Assembly: GCA_963978895.1 (NCBI GenBank) | Contig: OZ022238.1 | Coordinates: 38,064,667-38,128,666, forward strand | From: Erpobdella octoculata | Lineage: Eukaryota > Annelida > Clitellata > Hirudinida > Erpobdellidae | Length of the DNA stretch: 64,000 nt | Direction: 5' to 3' | In this document: in pieces, positions 40,386-52,345 of the stretch | Numbering within the stretch: the first letter of the stretch is position 1 | How the letters are laid out: each line of letters begins with the position of its first letter | Notes under the pieces: generated by a model | What the model saw: only the letters and a program-made list of their open reading frames with translations | Told to the model about the DNA's origin: nothing | Databases searched by the model: none | Position numbers and translations under genes: made by a program

Positions 40386-43300
40386 CAGGGCCGGATTAAG
40401 GAACGAGTGGGCCTGAGGCTACAAATTTGGAGTGGGCCTATTTTAACAAAAATTCATTTTTACGATTGAAAAATTCAATGGATTTGTTTTCTTAATTTCA
40501 TTTCTTTAGTGGTAACCTCTACCCCACCATCATTTCTGATTACAGCTAGGTCGTACTTAATTAGAAAGTTGACATCTGAATGCACTAGAGTAGTCTCATA
40601 AAAAGCGCTATACAAGTTTTCATTGACCAACTCAAAAAAGTTGAATACTTTTTATATATAATATTCATGCAAAAATCTTTCAGTAATTATCATTAAAAAA
40701 AATTTACAATGGAAAAATATATAAAAAAAAACTTATAAAAGTAAAGAATATAATTTGTCAACGAAACGTGAATAATTTGTAAAAAATCAGTTTCTATGAA
40801 TTTGAAAAATAAAATGTATAAGAGTCTTTCAGTTAATATTTGCGTTAAACACTTGTTATTATACAATAACTTTCCGGGATTTTTGACTGGCAAATTTGTC
40901 AATAGCAGAATCAAAATCAAGTTGTTGAAGTAACCTATTTTCTATGCACAGCAGAGATAAGGCATTTAAACGATCTTGGCCTATAGTTGATCTTAAATCA
41001 TTTGTAATGAGAGAATGAACGTTCGCCACTGCAGTTGCTCACCATTAAACATAGATACATTCGCAGTGCAATTGAAACATTTGGAAAAGCAGCAACAAGT
41101 CCATGTTTATTTATAAATAAAAACATTTGTAGTTCTCCACTTTCATTTAAACAATTTTCTTCAATAGATTTACTTTCATCGCTAAATTGTTTAAACAATG
41201 CAACAAACTGAACAATTTCATCTGAGAACTGAGGCTCAAGGTCTTCATGGTATATTTCTACTAAATGTGCAGCTTTGGCTCGCAAATCATTAGATGTTAA
41301 GGTATTAACATGAGACAAAAAAACCAAATCTGTCGTCGATAAGACAGTACGCAGAGATTCTCTGACTCATTGCAGATAATAACTTGTCAATAATAGGAAG
41401 AAATGTGTGTATTTTAAATTTGTTTGAAAGTGACAATCCGGCATCTACATCCTCTGCATCTGCATCATGATAGTCCCATGTCCTGTTTCTCTTGATTTGT
41501 CTTTTATGTTCTTCATGATAAGTCTCATTTTTGTATATAATTTTGCATTTCTCTTCTATTTCATTAAATTGAGAACGAAGCTGTTGAATAAAAGTTTTTA
41601 AGAATTTCAACATTTTGGTAGCTGTACTAACATCCAATTTATAACTTTGAAGATATTTGCTTGTTTTGTTAAATCTTTCTAATATTGTTGACCAAATATG
41701 AACCATAAGTCCAGTTTCTAATCTGATAGTAAATCCAGACATAAGTAGATTCCAGCGATGTGTGAAAGCAGAGAAAAATGTAAAATGGCTTTGAACAAAT
41801 TGAAAAAACGAAACTGCAACTGGGCAACTGTCAACTGCATTCTGTCCAATAAGATTCAAGGAATGTCCACAGCATGGAATGTATTCTGCCAAATTATTTG
41901 ATTTACGAATCCAGGCTTGCATACCATTGTACTTTCCACTCATATTGAAGGCATTATTGTACGATTGTCCTCTGCAGTTAGCAATGCTAATGCCATTCTC
42001 TTCTAGAAATGTAAGTAATATCTTTGCCAGGCTCTCGCCAGTATGCTCATATATTGGAACAAATTTTATGAAACGTTCAACTGGTCCGCTTACTATAACA
42101 TATCGTATTATCAGTGTTAATCGATCTAAATGTGAAACATCAGGTGTTGAGTCAACTGACACTGAATAATATTTAGCATCCTTAATTTCTTTTATGATTT
42201 GTTTCATTAATTCATCACTTATAATTAAAACAAATTCATCACAACTTGTTGATGATAAATATGATATGTGTCCTCTTCCTTTGTTAGCGTGCTGCTGGAG
42301 GTGTTCTGCGAGAAATGGGTCATACTCTGTCAGTAACTCCAAACATCCTAAATAATTACCATTGTTTACAGATCCAACGATCTCATCATTTCCACGAAAA
42401 GCTAGACCTCTCGATGATAATAATTTAATTACACTTAAAATCCTTTTCAGTAGCTGACGCCAATAGTTTTTCTCAGATAAATGCTGCTCTACAAGACTTT
42501 TATCTATTTGTTTTGCAGTAGTTTTTATAGAAACAATTTTTTCTATACAACTTCTGTGCAAAGCACTAACTTCATGTCGACATAAATCTCTAGCTGCATT
42601 TTTCCAATTAGAATAACTACTAGTGGCTAACAGTGATGATTCGTCATTTTTTGCAAATAGTTTGCAGTTACCACAAAATAATTTACCAGTTTTTGGAGAA
42701 TAACAAAGCCAATCTCGTTGAATTTTCTCACCATTCATTTGGTCTCGAAAAAAACAATGATTTTGAACATCGACGTGTAAATGTCTCACCAGGAAATACA
42801 TTTTCAGATGCGCTAAAATCGCTTTCAATGTTTTGATAACTTGTGATTCCTTTTAAACAGATAAAATCTCGCAAACCATCAGTAACTTTCCACATTCCTA
42901 CATCATCGGGAAATTCTGAATCAACTTCTACACTGATCTCTTCTAACGTGTGTGAGGTTAGCCTCGAGGCTGGCAATGCTAATTAAAAAAAAAATTGCTT
43001 GCCCTGGGGCTATGCTATACATTGTTGGATGGGGTCTAAAAAATGAAATCGAATGGTATATTTAGATTGTCTTCGGTTCAACAAATAAAAAAGTTATAAG
43101 CGAAAAACGACGATTTTCCGCCGAAAATTGCATAAAATCAACATTGGCTTTTCTTTGAGAAAATCGAATTTGTTTTAAACTGCTGTCCTGGGTATATCCG
43201 AGACGCTTGTTTTTAGATAATTCAATATCAAATCCAACAATATAACTTTCGCTTCTCAAAGTTAATAAATAAAAAAGTTATCGAATAAAACGTCAGACCG

Positions 43301-43448
43301 TATACCATTTTAAAAAATTACTATAAAAGAGGATTTAACGTTTTCAAAGTTCTTCAAGCTAGCACTTTAATTTTTTCAGTGGTGGGCCTATTTTAGGTGG
43401 TGGGCCTGAGGCTACAGCCTCCATAGCCTCCACCTTAATACGGCCCTG
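40386..43448 (-). mobile_element. hAT transposon (ZMYM1-like), complete 3063 bp
   Basis: Terminal inverted repeats CAGGGCCGGATTAAGG (left) and CAGGGCCGTATTAAGG (right, inward). Perfect 8-bp target duplication ATGAAACA (40378-40385 and 43449-43456). GTGGGCCTGAGGCTACA recurs subterminally at both ends. It is inserted at the start of a foldback-type repeat arm. It carries one minus-strand transposase gene, now frameshifted. Confidence 0.95.
40870..42976 (-). pseudogene. ZMYM1-like hAT transposase (TTF zinc finger, DUF4371, dimerisation domain)
   Basis: Order: N-terminal segment (42976-42750), then RDWLCYSPKTGKLFCGNCKL (TTF-type finger; SALHRSC follows), the first catalytic region VSVDSTPDVSHLDRLTLIIR, RGQSYNNAFNMSGKYNGMQA (second Asp position reads Asn), CCGHSLNLIGQNA, and the C-terminal ERSFS...NDLRSTIGQDRLNAL block. 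Frames change near 42750, 41315 and 41000, the first two at homopolymer runs. YNNAFNM in place of the usual YDNA-NM motif removes a catalytic Asp. Length and order equal an intact member, so it is a complete but inactivated copy. Confidence 0.9.
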
Positions 43449-44476
43449 ATGAAACAGAACATGACAAAACAGAACATGACAAAACAGAACATGATAAAAC
43501 AGAACATGATAAAACAGAACAGTGAACAAACAGAACAGTGAACAAACAGAACAGTGAGAAAACAGAACAGTGAAGAAACAGAACATTGATTAAACAGAAC
43601 AGTGATAAAACAGAACATTGCGTATATTTTTTCAACTTGTTCGTGATATACAAAATGTCCAAGATCAAATTGCTCCAAGTTAAAACGCCCGGAAATATTT
43701 TAAACTATTATCATAAAATTAAAGTTGTATTTGATAATGTAGTTAATAATATTATTTTTCGATGTTTGAAGCTCATCACTGCTGGATATAACTTGCTCAC
43801 CCTGTTTGCACAGAAATTGTAGGTGTAAATATATATTTTATATAAGCAATCTCTTTTATAACCAACTTTGTACCAAGAATATATATCTAGAAGTCCAAGT
43901 TCGAACTATAATTTGGTAAGAAGTCTCTCAACTGTGACACTGGTATCTGGCATTAATGTGTTTTTAATGTGTTCGCAACATTTGCATGAGTGAATTTTCA
44001 CGGGAAAATTATTTTGATCATTTAATAAGAAATGAACTAGAATAGGCCCAGCTTAAAAAGTTTGTTCTTTTGTCAAAATAGTTTCTTAATATTCAATCAA
44101 ACAAAAAAGTTATCAGCGAAAAACCGTCGGCGCACCGCAACAAGAATATAAAGCAAACACAAACACAAATTAATCTGTTGTAGGATGATTCCTACATTTC
44201 CTCTGGATCAATAGCTGACAACGGAAACATACAAAGAAGTAGATGAAAGTTATATAAAACCAATTTATAGTTATTATTGCGAAAAATTGAAAAAAATAAA
44301 CGCGATGTTCTGTTTTATCACTGTTCTGTTTGTTCAATGTTCTGCTTTATCACTGTTCTGTTTTCTCACTGTTCTGTTTCTTCACTGTTCTGTTTTTTCA
44401 CTGTTCTGTTTTGTCATGTTCTGTTTTATCATGTTCTGTTTTATCATGTTCTGTTTCATCATGTTCTGTTTTATCC
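43449..44476. mobile_element. Foldback-like element with arms of 15-bp tandem repeats (type 1)
   Basis: The left arm (43449-43650) is about eleven units of AAAACAGAACATGAT and variants. The right arm (44275-44476) is the inverted array (ATCATGTTCTGTTTT), and unit variants appear in matching order from outside inward. The inversion continues into GCGTATATTTTTTCAA next to the inner ends. The interior (43651-44274) is AT-rich with no recognised gene. The ZMYM1-like hAT sits in the outer part of the left arm. Confidence 0.75.
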
Positions 44477-44512
44477 GGTTACCGGCTCGCATATAGCGAG
44501 GCGGAGTTCGTT

Positions 44513-44566
44513 TATTCTTTTAATTTCTATCATCTGAAAACCATTAATAGGAAAAAGCTAAATAAC

Positions 44567-44568
<2 letters not shown>
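44513..44568 (-). repeat. LTR fragment of the Gmr1-like element
   Basis: CGTTTATTCTTTTAATTTCT through CTAAATAACAATTATATA is nearly identical to 48638-48693, part of the 5' LTR of the element at 46458-48700. It probably belongs to that element's 3' LTR, split by insertions in its TA tract. Confidence 0.65.
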
Positions 44569-44654
<86 letters not shown>

Positions 44655-44668
44655 ATATATATATATAC
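44569..44668. repeat. (TA)n microsatellite
   Basis: About 48 TA units with one ACCTATATATA interruption near the right end. Confidence 0.95.
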
Positions 44669-45965
44669 TAGCAGTGCCCGTAGCGGCTTCGCTCGCATGA
44701 AATTAGAGAATTTGAACCGTGCATACAAAGTAGAGAACTGCACGGATCAATTTTTTAGGTCTCGGCTCGGCCCGTCGACAACTTGGCCATGCCCGTTTCA
44801 AAAACCGAAATTCCTGGCCTGGCACGGCCCGTCTAATATGGGCCCGGCCCATTTTACAGGCCTGGAAGTTCTATATACTTGATGAAAAACTTCGGCCCGT
44901 CCCACCTTGACTTCAGGTTTAGCCCGGCCCGTCTGAACACCCTAAAATCACTAAAATGTCTATATACTTGGTAAAAAATCTTGGCCCAAAACTTCAAAAT
45001 ACTAATTTTCACATCTGTAGTATTTCAAAATCAAATAACCTTTTTTCCACTTCACATTTGAGGTCCTGGAAACCAAATTTTCAAAAAATGGTGAAACACG
45101 TATAACGTTATTTTTAGAGTAGAAACTAAATACAAATTTTACTTTTGTAGCATTTACAGTTTTTGAGTAGCAGTTACTTTAAAAACCAAGAAATCCTATT
45201 TTCCACCCCATATTTGAAGTCTTGGAAACCAAATTTTCAAAAAATGGTAAAACACGTATATCATTATTTCTGGAGTAGAAACCAAATACTAATTTTTACT
45301 CCTGTAGCATCTACAGTTTTCGAGTAGCAGTTACATTAAAAACCAAATAACCTTATTTTCCACCCCACATTTGAGGTCCTGGAAACCAAATTTTAAAAAA
45401 ATAGTAAAATACGTATATCTTTATTTTTAGAATAGAAACTAAATACTAATTTTTACATCTGTGATATTTACAGTTTTAGAGTAGCAGTTACTTTAAAAAA
45501 CAAATAACTCTATTTTCCACCCCACATTTAAGTCCTGGAAACCAAATTTTCAAAAAATGCTAAAACACGTATTTCATTATTTTCGGAGTAGAAACTAAAT
45601 ACTAATTTTTACTTCTGTAGCATTCATAGTTTTTGAGTAGCAGCTACTTTAAAAACCGAATAACCAAATTTTCCAACCCACATTTGAGGTCCGGGAAACC
45701 GATTTTTCAAAAAATGGTGAAACACGTATCTTTTTATTTTTCAAGAAGAATCCATATACCAAATTTCAAAATCTCATCATTTTTGGTTTTCGAGATATAC
45801 ATTGTTTTAGAAAAAAGTTTGTTTTCTAGTTTCTTCCCCTCAGGAGCAAAATTTTCAAAAATCCTTTCTTATTGGATGCTTACGCAATAAAAGTAATATA
45901 AGTTCCAAATTTCACGTTCGTAGGATGAGGCGTTTGAGCTCGGCGTTGATTATCAGTCAGTCAGT
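44669..45965 (+). mobile_element. Element with CTAGCAGTGCCCGTAGCGGC head and tandem body
   Basis: Lies between two (TA)n tracts. It starts CTAGCAGTGCCCGTAGCGGC, similar in placement to the CTAGC-type head of family A. It has a GGCCCG-rich part (44760-44940), then a tandem body (44995-45800), then a tail CCAAATTTCACGTTCGTAGG, GAGCTCGGCGTTGATTATC and (CAGT)4 before TTTTATATATA. No protein is recognisable. Confidence 0.55.
44995..45800. repeat. Tandem repeat, unit about 157 bp, five copies
   Basis: ACATTTGAGGTCCTGGAAAC recurs at about 45051, 45211, 45365, 45522 and 45678. Between them are AGTAGAAACTAAATACTAAT and TTTTGAGTAGCAGTTACTTT. Copies are 85-95 percent alike by eye. Confidence 0.85.
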
Positions 45966-45975
45966 CAGGACATGT

Positions 45976-46330
<355 letters not shown>

Positions 46331-46336
46331 TAGAAT

Positions 46337-46461
<125 letters not shown>

Positions 46462-46560
46462 GACTATTGTTTAAACATATCTAATCACTAAAAAAATGCA
46501 CACATAATAAAATAAAATGAACAAATATCACGAAAATACGTAAGATGAACCATCTTCATC

Positions 46561-47355
46561 TTACATATCCCCCCTCTTCGAAAAAAAGGAACGCGTCAGC
46601 GTTTCTGATTTTATCGTCACTCCCTTGACGACTAAGAAAGTCAGCACCGATGTTTCCTTGCCTTTGATGTAGTTTACTTTAAACCTATTCTCAATCTCTA
46701 TCTTTCTGCGTGTTGGGTCAACAGGGCGGGCGTCTCCAAAGATTGCCGAATTCAACTTTTCATCTTTCCCCACCCCTACATGTTGGCCTCTAGGCAGAAG
46801 ATCGAGCCTTGGTCTTTCTTTTGGCGGATTCAAAGCTTGAACTTTTGCCTCAACTTTATTTCCCAACTTTGAAGTGGCACACGTGTTTCTTTTCTTGCTT
46901 TGATACAGATCCGAGTTAGCCGACGTTTTTCTATAATTTACCCGATTATTTCTCTGTGTGTTGTTGTAGTTAGGAGTGGGTTTCTGTGGATTCCGGCCAA
47001 AGCGTTTCCCTGCAGCCATTGCATCCAAACTTCTTACTCCTTCAACATTTCCCAGCACCAGATCGCAAAGTAGGTTTTTCATGCATACAACCTCTCTGGT
47101 TCCTCTGAACCAGTCTGTTTTGATTTTTACCACTGCTGTTGGAGCTACCCGAACTGTGCCGTCGATCAAAACACAGGGTCTTGTTCTTCCGCTCATCTGA
47201 CGCGGGTGCACTAATGATTCCTTTACCATTATGGCAGTACAGCCAGTGTCCCTCAAAACTTTTACCGGTTTTTTGTTCACAAACCCTCTGGTTAATTTAA
47301 ACTTTTCTCCATCACCATGGCCGCGCATGCATTCACTACTCCAGAATCTTTGCAT
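46561..47355 (-). pseudogene. Retroviral-type protease joined to RNase H C-terminal tail
   Basis: Frame begins upstream of GFVNKKPVKV and contains VLRDTGCTAIMV, the aspartic protease active site (DTG at about 47250), then a DLVLGN strand. Low-complexity basic sequence follows (about 47000-46760). The end is ENRFKVNYIKGK, where the frame slips; GADFLSRQGSDDKIR in another frame (about 46630-46580) is the usual end of a gypsy RNase H. RT, most of RNase H and integrase are deleted between the two parts. Confidence 0.7.
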
Positions 47356-48303
47356 GGTGGTGTCATGGTGGCCTCTCTACGCGCTTGGCACATGACTGGA
47401 GTTGCTTGAGTGCCTTGACTGCAGTCCCTCGCCAAATGTCCAACTTGATGACAATCCTTTGCCATATGGCACAGCTTATTGCAATTGTAACAGCGTGGTC
47501 CAACCATTCCCGAGTCAATGTCTGGTTGACCACGATTTCCGCTAATCCTGCTTATGTTTTCGACTTTTGCTAATCTTTTGTCTGGGTGAGCTTGATTGTA
47601 CTTGTTGACCCAGCGACTTAACTCATTGACGTCACCGCTTTCTTTCTCCAACAAATATTCAGCCATTCCCGACGGATACTTTCCAAAGAACTGCTCTTTT
47701 AAAAACAAAAACAATAAGTTTCTTGTACCCGCGAGATCCACCCAGCGCCTGAGATAACTATCTAGTCGCACTAGATACTGTTCCCAAGTCTCTTCTGGTT
47801 CAAGCTTTGACTCTCGAAACTTTATGCGGTAGTCTTCCGCCGACTTCCCAAAACGACGAAGGAGTGCCTCTTTTACCGACCCCTAATCCTGCATCTGACT
47901 ATCGCTGAGTTGGCCAAACACTTCCAATGTCTTCGCACTTAACAGAGAACCCAGAAGCATTCCCCAACCCTTTTTTGGATGATCATTTGCCGTGGTTATG
48001 CCTCAAAACGGAGCAGAAACGCGTCCATGTAGTCACCTTCCGAAAACTTTGGATATGGAATCTTTGTTCCATCCATTGACCCCTTGCTCTCTTTTGGTTT
48101 TTGAGATTCAATTTCCAACTTTTTAAGTTCTAACTCGTGCTGCCTCTGTCTCTCCCGCTCTTCATGTTCACGTTCCCGTTCCCGCTCTTCCCGTTCTTGT
48201 TTTTTTCTTCACGTTCTTCTAATCTCCTAACTCTTTCTTCATTCTTTAACTCTTTGACGTAATTCCTTAAATCTTCTCCGGAATAGCCTAGAGCCTGTCC
48301 CAT
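47292..48303 (-). pseudogene. gag with SCAN-like capsid and zinc knuckle
   Basis: From ATG at 48303: MGQALGYSGEDLRNYVKEL, a charged coiled region (frameshift at a poly-A run near 48210), then GTKIPYPKFSEGDYMDAFLL, a stop codon at about 47882, FRESKLEPEETWEQYLVRLD and LRRWVDLAGT...LLFLFLKEQF. This is the helical layout shared by SCAN domains and Gmr1-like gag capsids. The knuckle CYNCNKLCHMAKDC (CX2CX4HX4C) is followed directly by HQVGHLARDC, as if two knuckles were fused by a small deletion. At least one stop and two frameshifts; not functional. Confidence 0.75.
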
Positions 48304-48423
48304 AGCAATGAATTTCTCGTCAGACTTCTTTCATAAAAGAAAAAAAATTCGGTCACTTGTGATCAAATAACTTCAGAAAATATATTTACGGATGAAAATG
48401 CGTAAATACGTCAAGGTCACCAA

Positions 48424-48690
48424 TGTAAACGTAGAGGAATATGCTTTCTAGCGATTCGTAACGTTAAAGTCGAAGTTATTTATAACACAATATTTCTCGA
48501 ATTTATTTTAACTTTAATATTCTTCGTTAAATATAATCTTTTACTTGACTCAAATCTGAATTATCTCACTTTGTAGAATTTCGCACAGTTCTAACAAAAC
48601 TTTTGATAACTAAAATTTCTCTTACCAAGATCACGTTTATTCTTTTAATTTCTATCATCTGAAACCATTAATAGGAAAAAGCTAAATAAC

Positions 48691-48693
<3 letters not shown>
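48424..48693 (-). repeat. 5' LTR (partial) of the Gmr1-like element
   Basis: From the LTR end at 48424 to the (TA)n tract. Only the right-hand part of the LTR is visible; the start is lost in the TA tract or the assembly gap. Confidence 0.6.
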
Positions 48694-48781
<88 letters not shown>

Positions 48782-48783
48782 CA

Positions 48784-48834
<51 letters not shown>

Positions 48835-48905
48835 ACACACACATATATATATCAATGATAAAAAAAATTATACGCGCACACAACGTCACAAGAGCACAAA
48901 TATAC

Positions 48906-48953
<48 letters not shown>
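48694..48953. repeat. (TA)n tracts next to the assembly gap
   Basis: Two TA tracts (48694-48776 and 48789-48830) and a third (about 48900-48953) running into the gap, with short CATACATTCAT and CACACACAT separators. Confidence 0.9.
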
Positions 48954-49153
48954 NNNNNNNNNNNNNNNNNNNNNNNNNNNNNNNNNNNNNNNNNNNNNNN
49001 NNNNNNNNNNNNNNNNNNNNNNNNNNNNNNNNNNNNNNNNNNNNNNNNNNNNNNNNNNNNNNNNNNNNNNNNNNNNNNNNNNNNNNNNNNNNNNNNNNNN
49101 NNNNNNNNNNNNNNNNNNNNNNNNNNNNNNNNNNNNNNNNNNNNNNNNNNNNN
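48954..49153. other. Assembly gap, 200 N
   Basis: Exactly 200 N, a placeholder length. It separates (TA)n repeat from the eighth enolase exon, so true distance and continuity are unknown. Confidence 0.99.
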
Positions 49154-49162
49154 AAAATCAAC

Positions 49163-51605
49163 CTTCATTGGTGTCCTTAATCTTTGGAGCAAAACCACCT
49201 TCATCACCGACATTACAGGCTGAAAATAAAATAAAAATAATTTTTTCTTATAATAAAAAAAATAAAGCACTCATAATATCATCACATGGAGGGATTGGCA
49301 AAATTTTATCAGGCAATCGAATACAAAATAATACCACCACTTTAAGAAACCCTGCATTAACCCATTACAAGACACCCCAAAATGATTCTTTACCAATATA
49401 GACAAGTTGACTTACCATCCCTGCCGTAGGACTTCATGATTTTACTCTTGAGATGACGGTAGGTGCTTGAGCCCATTGTCATGGCTTCTGTGAATGATGA
49501 GGCTCCTGAAAGAGAAAAAAAAACATAATGAATGAATACAAAACTCTTATATATATTAGAACAAAGGGAAAAACAAAATGATGATATAATAACAGATGCA
49601 AGCAAATAATTACATACTATCTTAATATAAATTTGTTTGCATAGTTTCCTAGTCTATAAATAAAAAATAATTTTTTTATATCAATCTGGCTATCATCTCC
49701 TATTAAAATTGGCTTGAATATATCTCACCAGTGGGCAGTAACAAAAGTTCCTGCATGTCCAGGTTGTTTTCAGCACGCCAACCTCCGTCGATGACGTTGA
49801 AAGCAGGGACAGGCAGTACGAGGTCTTTGTTGCCTGCCAGGTCAGCAATGTGGCGGCAAAGAAGAACACCCTGAAAGACCATGCAAAAAATTTTTTAAAT
49901 TCAAACAAATAAAATATGATGGTATTAAAATTTAGTTACACAGGTATAGGTAAATAAAACAACTCAATAAATAGTAACAAAAAACCACAATTTGAAACAT
50001 TAAAGCAAACAATGACATTAAAGTAGACACCTCTCATCCAAATAAATATATATCGAGGTTCAAAAGAATTTGTTAAAAAATTCGAATTCGAAATCAGTGT
50101 AATTTCCATGCAGCTTGATACACAAATATATAAATTAAACTGACTTTTTGCATGGAACCAGCTTGACAAACAGCTATAGATACAGCAAGAATGGCATTCA
50201 AACCAAGTTTGGCTGTGTTGAAAAGACAAATTGAATTAATTTTAAACATTTCTTAAATTACTTCAACAAAATAACAACTTGTTAAATGGAGCATTTTGTA
50301 CAGTTTGACAACAAGACAGCATATGTTGTGGGAATTCAGAAAGAATTACAACACAATTGTTCCAACATGGATTATAGTGAATCATTCTCAATTTCAACTT
50401 ATTAAAATATAATCATAATCATCAGTCCTGTCTTTATTTTATAATAAATCCAAGATTGCACGAAAGAACCAAGATGACAAATTCATTTCAACCTTTCATA
50501 CAACAAGACATTTTCGAGAAAATTAACTAACATTTGTCTTCAGTGCCATCCAGTTTGAGGAGGATATTGTCTACTTTCCTCTGGTCAGTGATGTCGAGAT
50601 CCTTAAAATGACATATAAATGTTGTTGCCATGCTTATTTTCCACGACACTTCACATTTATGCCCCCCACCAAAATTATTTTGAAATTTTTAATTAAAAGA
50701 CATTTACATCAAATGTCACACTTGACATTACTTGAATAAAATCTTTCATTCACCTTTCCAACAAGAGCAGGAGCAATAATCTGATTGATGTTTTCAACTG
50801 CCTTCGAAACAGCTAAAAATAAAACAAATAAAGTAAAATGTATTCTAAGCATACATAAATAATATAATCCTACTTTAATCTAATTTTATCAAATTTTAAA
50901 TTTTCTCAAATTATTTGTGGAAATGTAAATAACAATCACACAAATGAACCTTTTCGATGATGCTTATCCATGTCGAATTTCCCAAGACGACGCACTGTCA
51001 TGAGTATAAATAATATAATCCTACTTGCTTCTAAAATTTCTTATTTAACTGGGGCAATATAAATAATGTAAAATATATACAGACCAATTCTACCATATGG
51101 TTTGTCCTGAAGTTTCTGGATGTCAGTTGATGCATCTTTGGTAGTTTCAACCTTGGGAAGGGCAGAAATATTATAGCAACCATTGGGAACGGCAGCCCTG
51201 CACATGCCTGTCATCAGGCCTGTCATGAGTGGACATACATTGATATTTTAATGATTTTTCCAAATTTGTTTATGAAACAAAATTTTTAAACAATCTTAAT
51301 AGCTTAAACTAAAAAAACATTGTAAAATAGGAGAACAGTTAAATGAGTAGCTATCACAGTTAAATGAGTAGCTATCACAATGCAAGTAAAACTGATGATA
51401 ACTGATAACTGAAACGAATTAAATCAAAAAAGCTGTCTGGACGATGATTTAAAAAAAAACAAAACAATAACTGATAAAACAAATCACCTTTTTTAATGAA
51501 CAGGTCAACTTCAACAGTTTCTTTGCCTCTGCTGTCAAAGATTGTGCGGGCATGAATCTTCTGGATAACCATCTTTTCAACAAGTGGTTTTCTGGCAGTG
51601 GACAT
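49163..51605 (-). CDS. Enolase-like gene, eight exons, N-terminal half, altered active-site loops
   Basis: Exons (minus strand): 51605-51488, 51207-51085, 50812-50754, 50601-50532, 50212-50145, 49870-49729, 49505-49416, 49219-49163. All junctions are GT-AG and phases agree. Clear family blocks are [100 protein letters not shown] and [12 protein letters not shown] (about 237 of roughly 430 residues). The first mobile loop, normally SGASTG with a catalytic Ser, reads NGCYNI and the following stretch is unlike enolase. The second loop, normally GGSHAGN with the catalytic His, reads GGWRAEN. Gln-Glu of the next helix and the Glu in DEGG are kept. 2-phosphoglycerate hydrolyase activity is therefore unlikely. 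The C-terminal half lies beyond the gap or is lost. Open exons favour a constrained or young paralogue over an old pseudogene. Confidence 0.85.
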
Positions 51606-51810
51606 ATTGAAAATTACAAATATGTGATAATTCTGTTAGGTAGTCAAACTTTAAACAATACAATAAACCAGACAACAAAGTATGCTTTAAAAGTCATAGA
51701 ACTGATTCAAAAAAATTATTTCATAATAAATAAGTAATAGAAATGTCCGGCTCAGTTAGGGCCATTGTTACAAAAGGTCAAACCAATACCAAACAAACGA
51801 ACAGCGTTGA

Positions 51811-52047
51811 CTGAAAGCTCGACCTCAACAAAACACAAGTTCAAGACCTCGTTACGGAACGGAAGAAAAACGTTATAACTATTACCAAGGACCTTGGCCT
51901 TGGTCCAGGGCAGTAGGCGCCGGATACAGAAATGATAGCACTTTAGAACATTTAAAAATTGCTGCAGAAGCTAATGTAGTTCCCGGTGAAGATATATTTG
52001 TCAATAGCGATAGAAGTGAACAGTGGAAAAAACGAAAATTAAATTAA
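51811..52047 (+). CDS. Uncharacterised 78-codon open frame, divergent from the enolase-like gene
   Basis: An open frame without ATG begins after a stop at 51808 and reads RPRYGTEEKRYNYYQGPWPW, then LEHLKIAAEANVVPGEDIFV and SEQWKKRKLN before TAA. Composition is protein-like, unlike the surrounding DNA, and AATAAA follows at about 52055. It may be the last exon of a gene or a retrocopy piece; a weak acceptor (CTGAAAG at 51817) is possible. I do not recognise the family. It lies 206 bp from the enolase-like start codon, head to head. Confidence 0.35.
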   Translation: MKARPQQNTSSRPRYGTEEKRYNYYQGPWPWSRAVGAGYRNDSTLEHLKIAAEANVVPGEDIFVNSDRSEQWKKRKLN

Positions 52048-52154
52048 ACACATTTAAAATAAAAATTTTAGGAAAAGAAATTAAAAATTTAAATTATGAA
52101 AATTAAAACTTGAAAAATAATAGTTCATTTTAGAAGTACGAGTTTCGTATTAGA

Positions 52155-52345
52155 GGTGTGCGCGGGGACGACTTTACGACTACGTCCCCATCCCCAACCA
52201 TCCCCGTGAGTGTCATCCCCATCCCCATCCATCCCCGCAGTGTTTCATCCGCATCCCCGACCATCCCCGCAGTGTTTCATCCCCATTCCCGACCATCCCC
52301 GCAGTCTTACAGTTTTTCATTCCCATCCCCATCCATCACAAACAC
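52155..52345. repeat. CCCCATCC minisatellite (copy 2)
   Basis: Units of about 29 bp: CATCCCCGACCATCCCCGCA plus GTGTTT. Preceded by TTAGAGGTGTGCGCGGGGAC as in copy 1 at 23215. Confidence 0.8.

Noticed and set aside
43443..43460. Second hammerhead core (CCCTGATGAAAC)
   Set aside because: The CTGATGA is made by the hAT end joined to its target duplication; no stem II or GAA box follows in a pairable arrangement.
43359..43822. Cys- and Phe-rich frames at 43359-43678 and 44277-44671
   Set aside because: They are readings of the AAAACAGAACATGAT tandem arms in several frames at once.
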